Shown here in pieces: positions 1 to 5,773 of a stretch of DNA of 7,069 nucleotides. Within the stretch, counting starts at the first letter, position 1, and each line of letters starts with the position of its first letter. The stretch lies in NCBI GenBank assembly GCA_902489665.1, contig CABUAT010000050.1, positions 1-7,069 of the forward strand, written 5' to 3'. The translations under genes and the position numbers were made by a program. The notes under the pieces are model-generated. The model searched no databases. It saw only the letters and a program-made list of their open reading frames with translations, and was not told where the DNA came from. The DNA is from an uncultured Collinsella sp. (GTDB taxonomy: Bacteria; Actinomycetota; Coriobacteriia; Coriobacteriales; Coriobacteriaceae).

Positions 1-28
1 ATGCAAATGCGCGCCCGGCCCCACTTCT

Positions 29-97
29 AAGTTGCGGTGAAATAGGGACTGTTTTTGCTGGCAAAAGGCCTAATTAATCCCTATTTCACCGCAAGTT
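29..97. repeat. 69-bp palindromic repeat, copy 1
   Basis: Two 23-nt arms (29-51 and 75-97) are separated by a 23-nt spacer. The central 17 bp of the left arm, TTGCGGTGAAATAGGGA (32-48), are perfectly inverted at 78-94. Over the whole arm 20 of 23 positions pair, with mismatches opposite 31, 49 and 51. The spacer holds a smaller inverted repeat, TTTTGC-tg-GCAAAA (53-66). The element begins 17 nt beyond the stop codon of the minus-strand zinc-ribbon gene, so it could form a strong hairpin at the end of that transcript. No T-tract follows it in that direction, so it is not a standard intrinsic terminator. A second copy with identical spacing lies at 1179-1247. A dispersed REP- or MITE-like element is my inference. 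Confidence 0.85.
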
Positions 98-114
98 TTG
101 ATCAGTTGTTGGGA

Positions 115-1110
115 TTACTTCACCTCGACAGGCTTGGCGCTGGGATAGCGCTCCTCAAAATCTAGGCGGTACTTATTGTCATTGGTGCCCGCCACGTTGT
201 CGCGCGACAGCGGCGCCACGATCTCATTCTTGTGATCCGCAGGCTTGGTGTATTTCAGGCTGATCTCCCAGGCATCACAGATTGCGTCAATGCGGTGATC
301 CAGGTCGTCATACAGGGCAACGATGTCTTTCCAGGAACTGTAGTTCTTAGAGCTCGTCGGGACGTCCAGGTCCTCGACGATGTCGTAATACTGCTCGATG
401 GTGTCCTCTGTGCGCTCGGCGACGTCGGCGAGATTTTGACGGGTGGTGCGATCTTCTTCCAGATAGCTGCCGTTGAAGTTCTGCGCGCAGCCACGGACGT
501 AGTTGTCGAGGTCTTCGAGCAAGTCGTAGTATTCGCTCAGTCGGCGGTAGAGATTCTGCTCGGAGAGCGTTGCTTCGCCGCCATCCTCGTCGTCATCGTC
601 ATCGTCATCGTCATCATCGTCGTACAGGCTGTTGGGATCGCCGAGAGGCTTTAGGTCATCGTCGTCGACGTCATGGTGCAGCTTAGCTACCTCGGCAGTC
701 GTCTGCGTGGCGGCGCTGTCGAAAGGCTTGATCACAAAGAAAACGACCAGGGCGATGATGATCGCCACCAGCACAACGATAACGGCGATAAGCGGCCCGG
801 CGCCGCTCTTTTTGGGAGCGGGGGTCTGTGGCGAAGCGGGCGCGTGTGCGGGAGCCGGCTGCTGTTGGGGCGAGCCGCTCGCGACGGGTATGCGCTGCGT
901 GGTCTCGACGGCCGCGGGGCTTGCGGCGGGGTCGGGGCGATAGGCGAGGGGGTCGTCCGCCTTGGCTTGCGGCGTATCAAGGGAGCCGGTCTGCTCAAAA
1001 GCGGGCTGGCTATCGCTCGCGGCTGTTTGCTCAACGGGTGCACCGCACGAGGTGCAGAACTTGGCATTATCTGCAAGAAGCTTGCCGCACGAGGCGCAAT
1101 ACCGAGACAT
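115..1110 (-). CDS. zinc-ribbon, single-pass membrane protein with acidic run
   Basis: 331-residue protein of unknown function. Residues 5-22 form a short zinc ribbon of the Cys-x2-Cys ... Cys-x2-Cys type (C5, C8, C19, C22). Residues about 25-104 are a Pro/Ala/Gln/Ser-rich, probably disordered linker. Residues about 106-128 are one hydrophobic membrane helix, followed by K128. An acidic stretch follows (DVDDDDL near 147-153, then eleven Asp at 164-174). Residues about 182-290 look helical, rich in Tyr, Asp, Glu and Leu. There is no signal peptide, so the zinc ribbon is probably cytoplasmic and the C-terminal 200 residues outside. I chose the ATG at 1110 (MSRYC) over the in-frame ATG at 1128 because AAGGAG (1116-1121) lies 5 nt before it; the upstream start would overlap that site. 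Many Coriobacteriia and other Gram-positives carry zinc-ribbon membrane proteins of this layout, with no agreed role. The gene is divergent from tmk and stands alone between the two palindromic repeats. Confidence 0.9.
   Translation of the reverse strand: MSRYCASCGKLLADNAKFCTSCGAPVEQTAASDSQPAFEQTGSLDTPQAKADDPLAYRPDPAASPAAVETTQRIPVASGSPQQQPAPAHAPASPQTPAPKKSGAGPLIAVIVVLVAIIIALVVFFVIKPFDSAATQTTAEVAKLHHDVDDDDLKPLGDPNSLYDDDDDDDDDDDEDGGEATLSEQNLYRRLSEYYDLLEDLDNYVRGCAQNFNGSYLEEDRTTRQNLADVAERTEDTIEQYYDIVEDLDVPTSSKNYSSWKDIVALYDDLDHRIDAICDAWEISLKYTKPADHKNEIVAPLSRDNVAGTNDNKYRLDFEERYPSAKPVEVK
589..621 (-). repeat. GAC/GAT simple-sequence tract (poly-Asp)
   Basis: Eleven consecutive aspartate codons of the zinc-ribbon membrane protein (residues 164-174) are written mainly as alternating GAC and GAT, so the DNA is a near-perfect 6-bp microsatellite (plus strand ATCGTC repeated) over 33 bp. 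It lies about 36 residues outside the membrane helix. Such tracts can gain or lose units by slippage; gain of three or six bases would keep the frame here. Confidence 0.85.
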
Positions 1111-1147
1111 TGCCACTCCTTTCGCCACATTTCAATGCAATACGACG

Positions 1148-1153
1148 ATTATA
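1148..1153 (-). promoter_or_regulatory. -10 element for the zinc-ribbon gene
   Basis: Read on the minus strand this is a perfect TATAAT preceded by GGG, 38 bp before the ATG at 1110. I see no good -35 hexamer at the expected distance. The -35 region would fall at about 1171-1176, directly beside the left arm of palindrome copy 2, so that repeat could influence this promoter. The call rests on motif and position only. Confidence 0.55.
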
Positions 1154-1178
1154 CCCAGCGTCCAAAATTCCCCATCAT

Positions 1179-1247
1179 AAGTTGCGGTGAAATAGGGACT
1201 GTTTGGCGGTCTCGGAGCTTCAATCAGTCCCTATTTCACCGCAACTT
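1179..1247. repeat. 69-bp palindromic repeat, copy 2
   Basis: The 23-nt arms at 1179-1201 and 1225-1247 are perfect inverted copies of each other (23 of 23), around a 23-nt spacer. The left arm and its edges (1178-1204) match copy 1 (28-54) at all 27 positions, while the spacers differ apart from the leading TTT and trailing AAT. The element lies in the divergent intergenic region between the zinc-ribbon gene and tmk. No T-tract follows either end. Possible roles are a mobile palindromic repeat, a protein-binding site, or a very stable RNA hairpin if transcribed; the sequence does not decide among them. Confidence 0.88.
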
Positions 1248-1287
1248 TGGAAAGGCACCTTTAGCCATTGGGGACGCACCGAGCACT

Positions 1288-1314
1288 GGGGTATCATGGC
1301 TTGGTTGCTATAAT
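1288..1314 (+). promoter_or_regulatory. candidate promoters of the tmk operon
   Basis: Two -10 candidates precede tmk. TGCTATAAT (1306-1314) is a perfect -10 with an extended TGn, which often compensates for a poor -35; it would start transcription near 1321 and give a leader of about 30 nt. GGGGTATCAT (1288-1297) contains TATCAT and could pair with TTGGGG (1268-1273) as a weak -35 at an 18-nt spacing. The same ten bases recur before comF at 4896-4905. The extended -10 is the better choice. Confidence 0.5.
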
Positions 1315-1350
1315 TCGCATTTACGCGCCTTGTAGGAAGGGGCTGCGCCC

Positions 1351-2034
1351 ATGGCTTTTGAGCCCGCTCAACATAGCTTTATCACGCTCGAGGGCGTCGA
1401 TGGCGCCGGCAAGTCCACGCAGGCGCGCCTGCTTGTCCGCGCTCTTGAACTCGCTGGCTACCAGGTTGTGAGCCTGCGCGAGCCGGGCGGTACCGCCATC
1501 AGCGAAAAGATCCGCGCCTTGCTGCTCGACCCCGCCAATACGGCGATGGGCGACACCTGCGAGCTGCTGCTCTACGAGGCTGCGCGTGCCCAGCTGGTGC
1601 ACGAGGTCATCGCCCCCGCGCTCGCAGCCGGCAAGGTGGTCCTGTGCGATCGCTTCTACGATTCCACGACCTGCTACCAGGCGTTTGCCGACGGCCTCGA
1701 TCGCCAGATGGTGCGCGATGCCAACAACCTGGCCGTCGCGGGAACGCACCCGGCGCTCACGCTCGTCTATCACATCACGCCCGAGCAGGCGGCGCTGCGC
1801 ATGGCCGCCCGTGGTGCGGCAGACCGCATGGAGGCCAAGGGTATGGCCTTCCAAGAGCGTGTTTACCAGGGATTTTGCGCCATTGCCGCTGAGGAACCAA
1901 ACCGCGTAAAGCTCATCGACGCGACCGCGTCCATCGAGGACGTCTTCGCGCAGACGGTTGAGCAGGTTTGCGCCTACGGCCTCCACATTTCCCAGGATGC
2001 CGTCGCTGCCGCGCTAGCCCAGGAGGCCGAGTGA
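1351..2034 (+). CDS. tmk: thymidylate kinase (dTMP kinase)
   Basis: The enzyme phosphorylates dTMP to dTDP with ATP in the cytoplasm, an essential step of dTTP synthesis. Visible motifs in the 227 residues: P-loop GVDGAGKST (15-23), the REPGGT substrate segment (43-48), the DRF motif with a following serine (100-105; the family has DRY/DRF...S), and an arginine-rich LID segment R150...R154...DR159. The P-loop lacks the basic residue of type I enzymes and the LID carries the arginines, as in type II (E. coli-like) enzymes. Length is slightly above the usual 205-215 residues, mostly from the C-terminal end. AGGAAGG (1334-1340) lies 10 nt before the ATG. It is first in an operon with holB and the PSP1 gene, the arrangement also found around tmk in Bacillus. 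Confidence 0.96.
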   Translation: MAFEPAQHSFITLEGVDGAGKSTQARLLVRALELAGYQVVSLREPGGTAISEKIRALLLDPANTAMGDTCELLLYEAARAQLVHEVIAPALAAGKVVLCDRFYDSTTCYQAFADGLDRQMVRDANNLAVAGTHPALTLVYHITPEQAALRMAARGAADRMEAKGMAFQERVYQGFCAIAAEEPNRVKLIDATASIEDVFAQTVEQVCAYGLHISQDAVAAALAQEAE

Positions 2035-2035
2035 T

Positions 2036-3163
2036 ATGGCCCCCGCTCAGGCAAGCCTGCTGGCCAAGCTCGACACCCAACAGCGCGTGCGCGACTTTTT
2101 GACCAACGCCATCGCAAGCGGCCGCGCATCGCACGCCTACCTGTTCTTGGGCGCGCCCGGCGCGGGCAAGCTCGACGCCGCGTGGGCGCTCGCCCAAGCC
2201 TTCCTGTGCGAGCAGGACGGCTGCGGCTCATGCGATAGCTGCGTGCGCGTCGCCCGCCATACGCACCCCGACGTGCACTATTACACGCCCGAGAGCGCCA
2301 CGGGCTACCTCATCGCCCAGACCCGCGAGCTGCTCGATGACGTGCCTCTGGCGCCCATCCGCGCCAAGGCCAAGGTCTACATCATCGACCGTGCCGAGCA
2401 ACTGCGCGCCAACACCGCCAACGCACTGCTCAAAACGCTCGAGGAGCCGCCCGAGGGCGTTATGTTCATCCTGCTGGGCACCTCGGCAGACGTGATGTTG
2501 CCCACCATCGTGAGCCGCTGCCAGTGCGTGCCGTTTCGGCTGGTATCGCCCGCCGTCGCCGCGCAGGCCGTGAGCCGCGCCACCGGTCAGGACCCTGCGC
2601 GTTGCCGCATGGCCGTCGCCGTAGCGGGAAGCCCCACGCGTGGCATCGAGTTCCTCAAGAGCGCCGAGCGCCAGGACGCCCGCCGTCAGATGGTTCGCGC
2701 CATCGATTCGCTCATCGCCGCCGACGAGGCCGACGTGCTCAGCCGCGCCAAGTCACTCATCGTCGCCGTTAAGGCGCCGCTCGCCGAGGTCAAGTCCACA
2801 CAGGAAAAGGTGCTCGAGCAAAACGCCGACTACCTGTCGCGTGGAGCATTGAAGCAGCTTGAGGACCGCAACAAGCGCGAACTCAACGCGCGCGAGCGTT
2901 CGGGTATCATGGAAGCGCTGGCGAGCGCGCGGACGCTCATGCGCGATGTGCTGCTGACACTTCAGGACGAGGCAGCCGACGTGGTGAACGAAGACGTGCG
3001 CGACACGATCGGTCGGCTTGCCGCTGCGACGAATGTTGCGGGTGCCACCCGGGCGCTCGAGGCAGTCGCGACCGCCGAGCGCAACATCGCCAGAAACGTT
3101 ACTCCCCAGCTGGCCATCGAGGTCATGCTGTTCGATATCAGGAAGGCACTGAAATGCCGTTAG
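2036..3163 (+). CDS. holB: DNA polymerase III delta' subunit (clamp loader)
   Basis: Delta' is the fixed stator subunit of the clamp-loader complex that puts the beta clamp on DNA. The 375-residue product shows an AAA+ core: P-loop GAPGAGK (39-45), followed by Leu where ATP-hydrolysing relatives have Ser/Thr; a four-cysteine zinc site C58-C63-C66-C69; a degenerate Walker B (VYIIDRAEQL, 114-123); the LLKTLEEPP segment (131-139); and the SRC motif (160-162) that in the family supplies an arginine to a neighbouring subunit. The altered P-loop and Walker B fit a non-hydrolysing delta' and not the DnaX ATPase. Residues about 195-375 form the helical C-terminal part, with a charged stretch at 261-290. 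The ATG lies 1 nt after the tmk stop, and AGGAGG (2021-2026) sits inside the tmk 3' end 9 nt before it, so the two are probably translationally coupled. Confidence 0.93.
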   Translation: MAPAQASLLAKLDTQQRVRDFLTNAIASGRASHAYLFLGAPGAGKLDAAWALAQAFLCEQDGCGSCDSCVRVARHTHPDVHYYTPESATGYLIAQTRELLDDVPLAPIRAKAKVYIIDRAEQLRANTANALLKTLEEPPEGVMFILLGTSADVMLPTIVSRCQCVPFRLVSPAVAAQAVSRATGQDPARCRMAVAVAGSPTRGIEFLKSAERQDARRQMVRAIDSLIAADEADVLSRAKSLIVAVKAPLAEVKSTQEKVLEQNADYLSRGALKQLEDRNKRELNARERSGIMEALASARTLMRDVLLTLQDEAADVVNEDVRDTIGRLAAATNVAGATRALEAVATAERNIARNVTPQLAIEVMLFDIRKALKCR

Positions 3164-4854
3164 TCGTACCCGTTAAGTTTACCTACGCCTCGCGCGACCT
3201 GTGGTTCGATCCGCAGGATCTGGATATCCTCGAGGCCGATTATGCCATTTGCTCCACTGAGCGCGGAACCGAGATCGGCCTGGTCACGGCCGATCCCTTT
3301 GAGGTGCCGCAAGACGAGATCGGTCAGCCGCTCAAGCCCGTGCTGCGCGTGGCGAGCGACATCGACCTGCAGCTTGCCGACGACCTGGCCATTCAGGGCG
3401 ACGAGGCCATGGTCGACTTCCGCCGCCTGGTCAAGGAGCTCGACCTCGAGATGAAGCCGGTGGGCGTCGAGTACCTGTTTGGCGGCGAAAAGGCCGTGTT
3501 CTACTTTGCGGCAGAGGAGCGCGTCGATTTTCGCCAGCTCGTCAAGGATCTGTCCTCGACGCTGCACATTCGCGTCGACATGCGCCAGATCGGCGTGCGC
3601 GACGAGACCCGCCTGGTGGGCGGCTATGCCCAGTGCGGACAGGAACTCTGCTGTACGCGCTTTGGCGGACAGTTTGAGCCCGTCTCGATCCGCATGGCAA
3701 AAGAGCAGGACCTGCCGCTCAACTCGTCCAAGATCAGCGGCGTTTGCGGCCGCCTGATGTGCTGTCTGCGCTATGAGTTCGAGGCGTACAAGGACTTTAA
3801 GAGCCGTGCGCCCAAAAAGAAAACGCTCATCGATACGCCGCTTGGCAAGGCGCGTATCCAGGAATATGACACGCCGCGCGAGCAGTTGGTGCTGCGCCTG
3901 GAGAACGGCAAAGTCTTTAAGGTCAACCTGGCCGATATGACGTGCTCGGAGGGCTGCAAAAAGAAGGCTGCCGAGCAGGGCTGCAACTGCCGCCCCGACT
4001 GCGTGACGCGCGACGTGCTCGAGCGCATCGAGTCGCCCGAGATGCGCCTGGCGCTCATGGAGCTCGATCGCGAGAACGGCGTCGACGTGGGCGATGGTCT
4101 GTCGAGTGCCGACCGTCTGGCCGGCACGTCGATGCCCAAGCGCCGTCGTCGCGATGCCGAATCCGATGCTCGCGCCGGTCAGGGGCAGGGCGAGGGCCGT
4201 GGCCGCGGAAAGGGCCGTGGTAAGGTTGAGGCACCCGAGGCCGAGGAGGCCGCCGGTGGCCGTCGTCGTCGCAAACGCTCGGGTTCGGGCGATGCCGGCG
4301 AGGTCGCTCCCGCAGGCAAGAACGCTTCCCGCGAGCGCGAGGCTCAGCAGCCCCAGCAGCAGAATCGCGGCGGTGGCATGAACCCCACACGCCGTCGTCG
4401 CCGTCATCTGTCGAGCGAGGAGCGCGAGGACGCCTTCCGCGCCGCAGCTGCTCGCGAGGCTGGTGCCGCCCCCAAGGGTGGTTCGGGTTCCGATGCGCCT
4501 GCCGACAAGGGCGGCAAGTCACGTGGCGAGGAGGAGCGCGCGCCGCGTCCGCGCCGTCGCCATTCCTCGGGCGCGCAACAGAAGCCCTCAGTGCCCTCCG
4601 TGGCCGATCAGGTCTCGGATGGCGAGGTCAAGGTCACGCGCCGTCGTCCCGGAGATGGCGGGGGAGCGGCTGCCAAGGCTTCGCGTGGCGCCGCTCGCGA
4701 CGAGCGCGAGCCGCGCGAGGATCGCGGTGGCGAGGGCTCGGCCGACCAGGGTCAAAAGCGCCGTCGCCGTCGCCGTTCCCGCAAGCCGCGCCAGGATGGT
4801 GGCGAGGGCTCGACCCCGTCTTCGTCCGCACCACAACCGCCCGCGGGCGAATAA
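3154..4854 (+). CDS. ricT: PSP1-domain RicT (YaaT)-like protein with basic tail
   Basis: Residues about 1-260 are a PSP1 domain. The signature cysteine motifs CGQELCC (161-167) and CGRLMCC (198-204) match Bacillus RicT/YaaT, which binds Fe-S clusters with RicA and RicF and promotes RNase Y-dependent mRNA maturation, competence, sporulation and biofilm formation. No ricA or ricF lies in this window, so the same role is inference. A further cysteine cluster follows (C264, C268, C277, C279, C283). Residues about 328-566 are low-complexity and probably disordered: an RG-rich segment (348-357), poly-Gln (398-403) and six arginine clusters (329-333, 370-375, 413-417, 467-469, 496-498, 535-541). The whole is about twice the length of B. 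subtilis RicT. It starts within holB (10-nt overlap) with AGGAAGG (3140-3146) 7 nt before its ATG. The gene order holB-ricT is conserved in Bacillus. Confidence 0.9.
   Translation: MPLVVPVKFTYASRDLWFDPQDLDILEADYAICSTERGTEIGLVTADPFEVPQDEIGQPLKPVLRVASDIDLQLADDLAIQGDEAMVDFRRLVKELDLEMKPVGVEYLFGGEKAVFYFAAEERVDFRQLVKDLSSTLHIRVDMRQIGVRDETRLVGGYAQCGQELCCTRFGGQFEPVSIRMAKEQDLPLNSSKISGVCGRLMCCLRYEFEAYKDFKSRAPKKKTLIDTPLGKARIQEYDTPREQLVLRLENGKVFKVNLADMTCSEGCKKKAAEQGCNCRPDCVTRDVLERIESPEMRLALMELDRENGVDVGDGLSSADRLAGTSMPKRRRRDAESDARAGQGQGEGRGRGKGRGKVEAPEAEEAAGGRRRRKRSGSGDAGEVAPAGKNASREREAQQPQQQNRGGGMNPTRRRRRHLSSEEREDAFRAAAAREAGAAPKGGSGSDAPADKGGKSRGEEERAPRPRRRHSSGAQQKPSVPSVADQVSDGEVKVTRRRPGDGGGAAAKASRGAARDEREPREDRGGEGSADQGQKRRRRRRSRKPRQDGGEGSTPSSSAPQPPAGE
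4135..4851 (+). other. arginine-cluster, RG-rich disordered tail of the PSP1 protein
   Basis: This part of ricT encodes residues 328-566. It is built of Arg, Gly, Ala, Glu, Ser and Gln with few hydrophobic residues. Runs of CGC/CGT codons produce six basic clusters spaced roughly 20-65 residues apart, separated by acidic/alanine stretches. Such tails are common in RNA-binding proteins (for example the unstructured parts of RNase E and actinobacterial Rho), so RNA or ribosome binding is a reasonable inference. It has no recognisable domain. Confidence 0.8.
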
Positions 4855-4862
4855 CGCCCGCG
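4842..4862 (+). terminator. GC-only hairpin across the ricT stop codon
   Basis: CGCGGGCG (4842-4849) is perfectly inverted at 4855-4862, around a 5-nt loop AATAA that contains the TAA stop. The stem is 8 bp, all G-C. The downstream bases (AGCGGATTTAG) hold no real T-tract, so termination would be of the weak or tail-less kind sometimes proposed for high-GC genomes. It could also protect the 3' end, or be a chance result of the GC-rich coding end. Confidence 0.3.
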
Positions 4863-4895
4863 AGCGGATTTAGCCCGCCTTGTCCCGAGCGCATC

Positions 4896-4905
4896 GGGGT
4901 ATCAT
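4896..4905 (+). promoter_or_regulatory. promoter-like GGGGTATCAT before comF
   Basis: TATCAT (4900-4905) is a -10 candidate preceded by GGGG; the same ten bases occur before tmk. TTGTCC (4880-4885) is the only -35-like hexamer, at a short 14-nt spacing. If used, transcription would begin near 4912, giving a leader of about 45 nt made almost entirely of the hairpin at 4918-4953. Confidence 0.4.
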
Positions 4906-4917
4906 AGCGCTGAATCA

Positions 4918-4953
4918 ACAACCCTCCCTGCGACCGAACGTAGGGAGGGTTGT
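4918..4953 (+). promoter_or_regulatory. hairpin enclosing the comF ribosome-binding site
   Basis: The arms 4918-4932 and 4939-4953 pair over 15 positions: twelve consecutive Watson-Crick pairs at the base (ACAACCCTCCCT with AGGGAGGGTTGT), then one G-U and two G-C pairs below a 6-nt loop ACCGAA. The 3' arm contains AGGGAGGG (4942-4949), 7 nt before the TTG taken as the comF start, so the folded RNA would hide this site. The following bases (GTCTTGAAG) are not a proper T-tract, but a terminator of the upstream operon cannot be excluded. Confidence 0.65.
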
Positions 4954-4956
4954 GTC

Positions 4957-5763
4957 TTGAAGAGCCATCTGAACATATTGAGCCGTCTGCAGGGTGCCGG
5001 TGCCCTACCGTTTGCGGACGAATTGCTACCGTTTGCCGAGCGGGTGGCACGCGAGGCGCTCGAGGCATTGTCGCCAACACGATGTGCCGGCTGCGAGCGC
5101 GCCGGTGCGCTTATTTGCCAAGACTGCCTGGCTGCGTTCACGCTCATCGACCCACGTCATAGCTGCATCCGATGTGGCGCCCCGTTTGGGGATTTGCTGT
5201 GCACCGAGTGTTCGGTCGAGGGCACGTCTTCGGCAATGGCCGAGGCGCTCGATCGCTGCCTGGCGTGTGCCGTCTACGCACATCCGCTGCCGCGCATCAT
5301 CAGGGCGTACAAGGATGCGGGCGAGCGCCGCCTGGCACCGTATCTGGCGGAGCTACTCTACGACACTGCCTTGCATGCCCAGGCGGCAGCCCCCGATCGC
5401 TTAGGCGGTGTGCTGTCCGGCGCCGACGCGGTGGTATTTGTGCCTGCGACGGCGGCAGCATTTCGGCGGCGTGGTTTTGATCATATGGAGGCTATTGCGC
5501 GCCCATTTTGCGAGCTGTCGGGTGTTCCCCTGCTCGATGCTCTCGTCAAGTACGGGCATGGCGACCAGCGAGAACTCGGTCGTAAGGAGCGCCGCGAGCG
5601 TGCCCAAGGCATGTACGAGACGGTTGAGGGCGTGCACGGCCGCCGCCTGCTGCTTATCGATGACGTTATCACCACGGGCGCGACGATGGCCGCGGCTTCG
5701 GCGGAACTCAAGCGCGCCGGTGCTGCGGCAGTCGATGGCCTCGCTATCGCACGCGTTTGGTAG
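4957..5763 (+). CDS. comF: ComF-family phosphoribosyltransferase-like protein
   Basis: ComF proteins combine an N-terminal zinc-binding part with a type I phosphoribosyltransferase fold. They are needed for DNA uptake in naturally competent bacteria, but are also widespread in species not known to be competent. Here the cysteines come as two sets of paired Cys-x2-Cys: C43/C46 with C54/C57, and C70/C73 with C82/C85, plus C101/C104. The family's RRGFDH segment is at 171-176 and the PRPP-binding loop IDDVITTGAT at 234-243, preceded by hydrophobic LLL. The 268 residues exceed the usual 210-250 because about 42 precede the first cysteine. TTG 4957 is chosen for its AGGGAGGG site. A GTG at 5044 (residue 30) would leave about 13 residues before the first Cys, closer to family habit, but has no clear ribosome-binding site, so the start is uncertain. 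The next gene begins 10 nt after the stop. Confidence 0.88.
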   Translation: MKSHLNILSRLQGAGALPFADELLPFAERVAREALEALSPTRCAGCERAGALICQDCLAAFTLIDPRHSCIRCGAPFGDLLCTECSVEGTSSAMAEALDRCLACAVYAHPLPRIIRAYKDAGERRLAPYLAELLYDTALHAQAAAPDRLGGVLSGADAVVFVPATAAAFRRRGFDHMEAIARPFCELSGVPLLDALVKYGHGDQRELGRKERRERAQGMYETVEGVHGRRLLLIDDVITTGATMAAASAELKRAGAAAVDGLAIARVW

Positions 5764-5773
5764 GGGTGATTTT

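Noticed and set aside
29..97. Palindrome copy 1 as a rho-independent terminator of the zinc-ribbon gene
   Set aside because: No T-run follows the stem in the direction of transcription, and the same element occurs at 1179-1247 where no gene ends.
232..654. Plus-strand open frame of 140 codons opposite the zinc-ribbon gene
   Set aside because: Its Val/Ile-rich end is the reverse reading of the GAC/GAT aspartate tract; the minus-strand frame has the zinc ribbon, membrane helix and ribosome-binding site.
1111..1128. Upstream in-frame ATG adding six residues to the zinc-ribbon protein
   Set aside because: The AAGGAG site at 1116-1121 lies inside that extension and is correctly spaced for the ATG at 1110.
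29..1247. The two repeats as a CRISPR array or insertion-sequence ends
   Set aside because: Only two copies more than 1.1 kb apart, each a self-contained palindrome, with no transposase and no regular spacers; the enclosed gene is not mobility-related.
3160..4407. Minus-strand open frame of 415 codons opposite the PSP1 gene
   Set aside because: It lies wholly antisense to a gene with clear family motifs; its Ala/Leu/Arg-rich content is what the complement of GC-biased codons gives, and it has no domain.
5408..5773. N-terminal extension of the nuclease-like frame inside comF
   Set aside because: It overlaps the conserved PRPP-loop region of comF in another frame and reads as low-complexity Arg/Ala/Ser sequence; the GGGGTGAT site places the start at GTG 5774.
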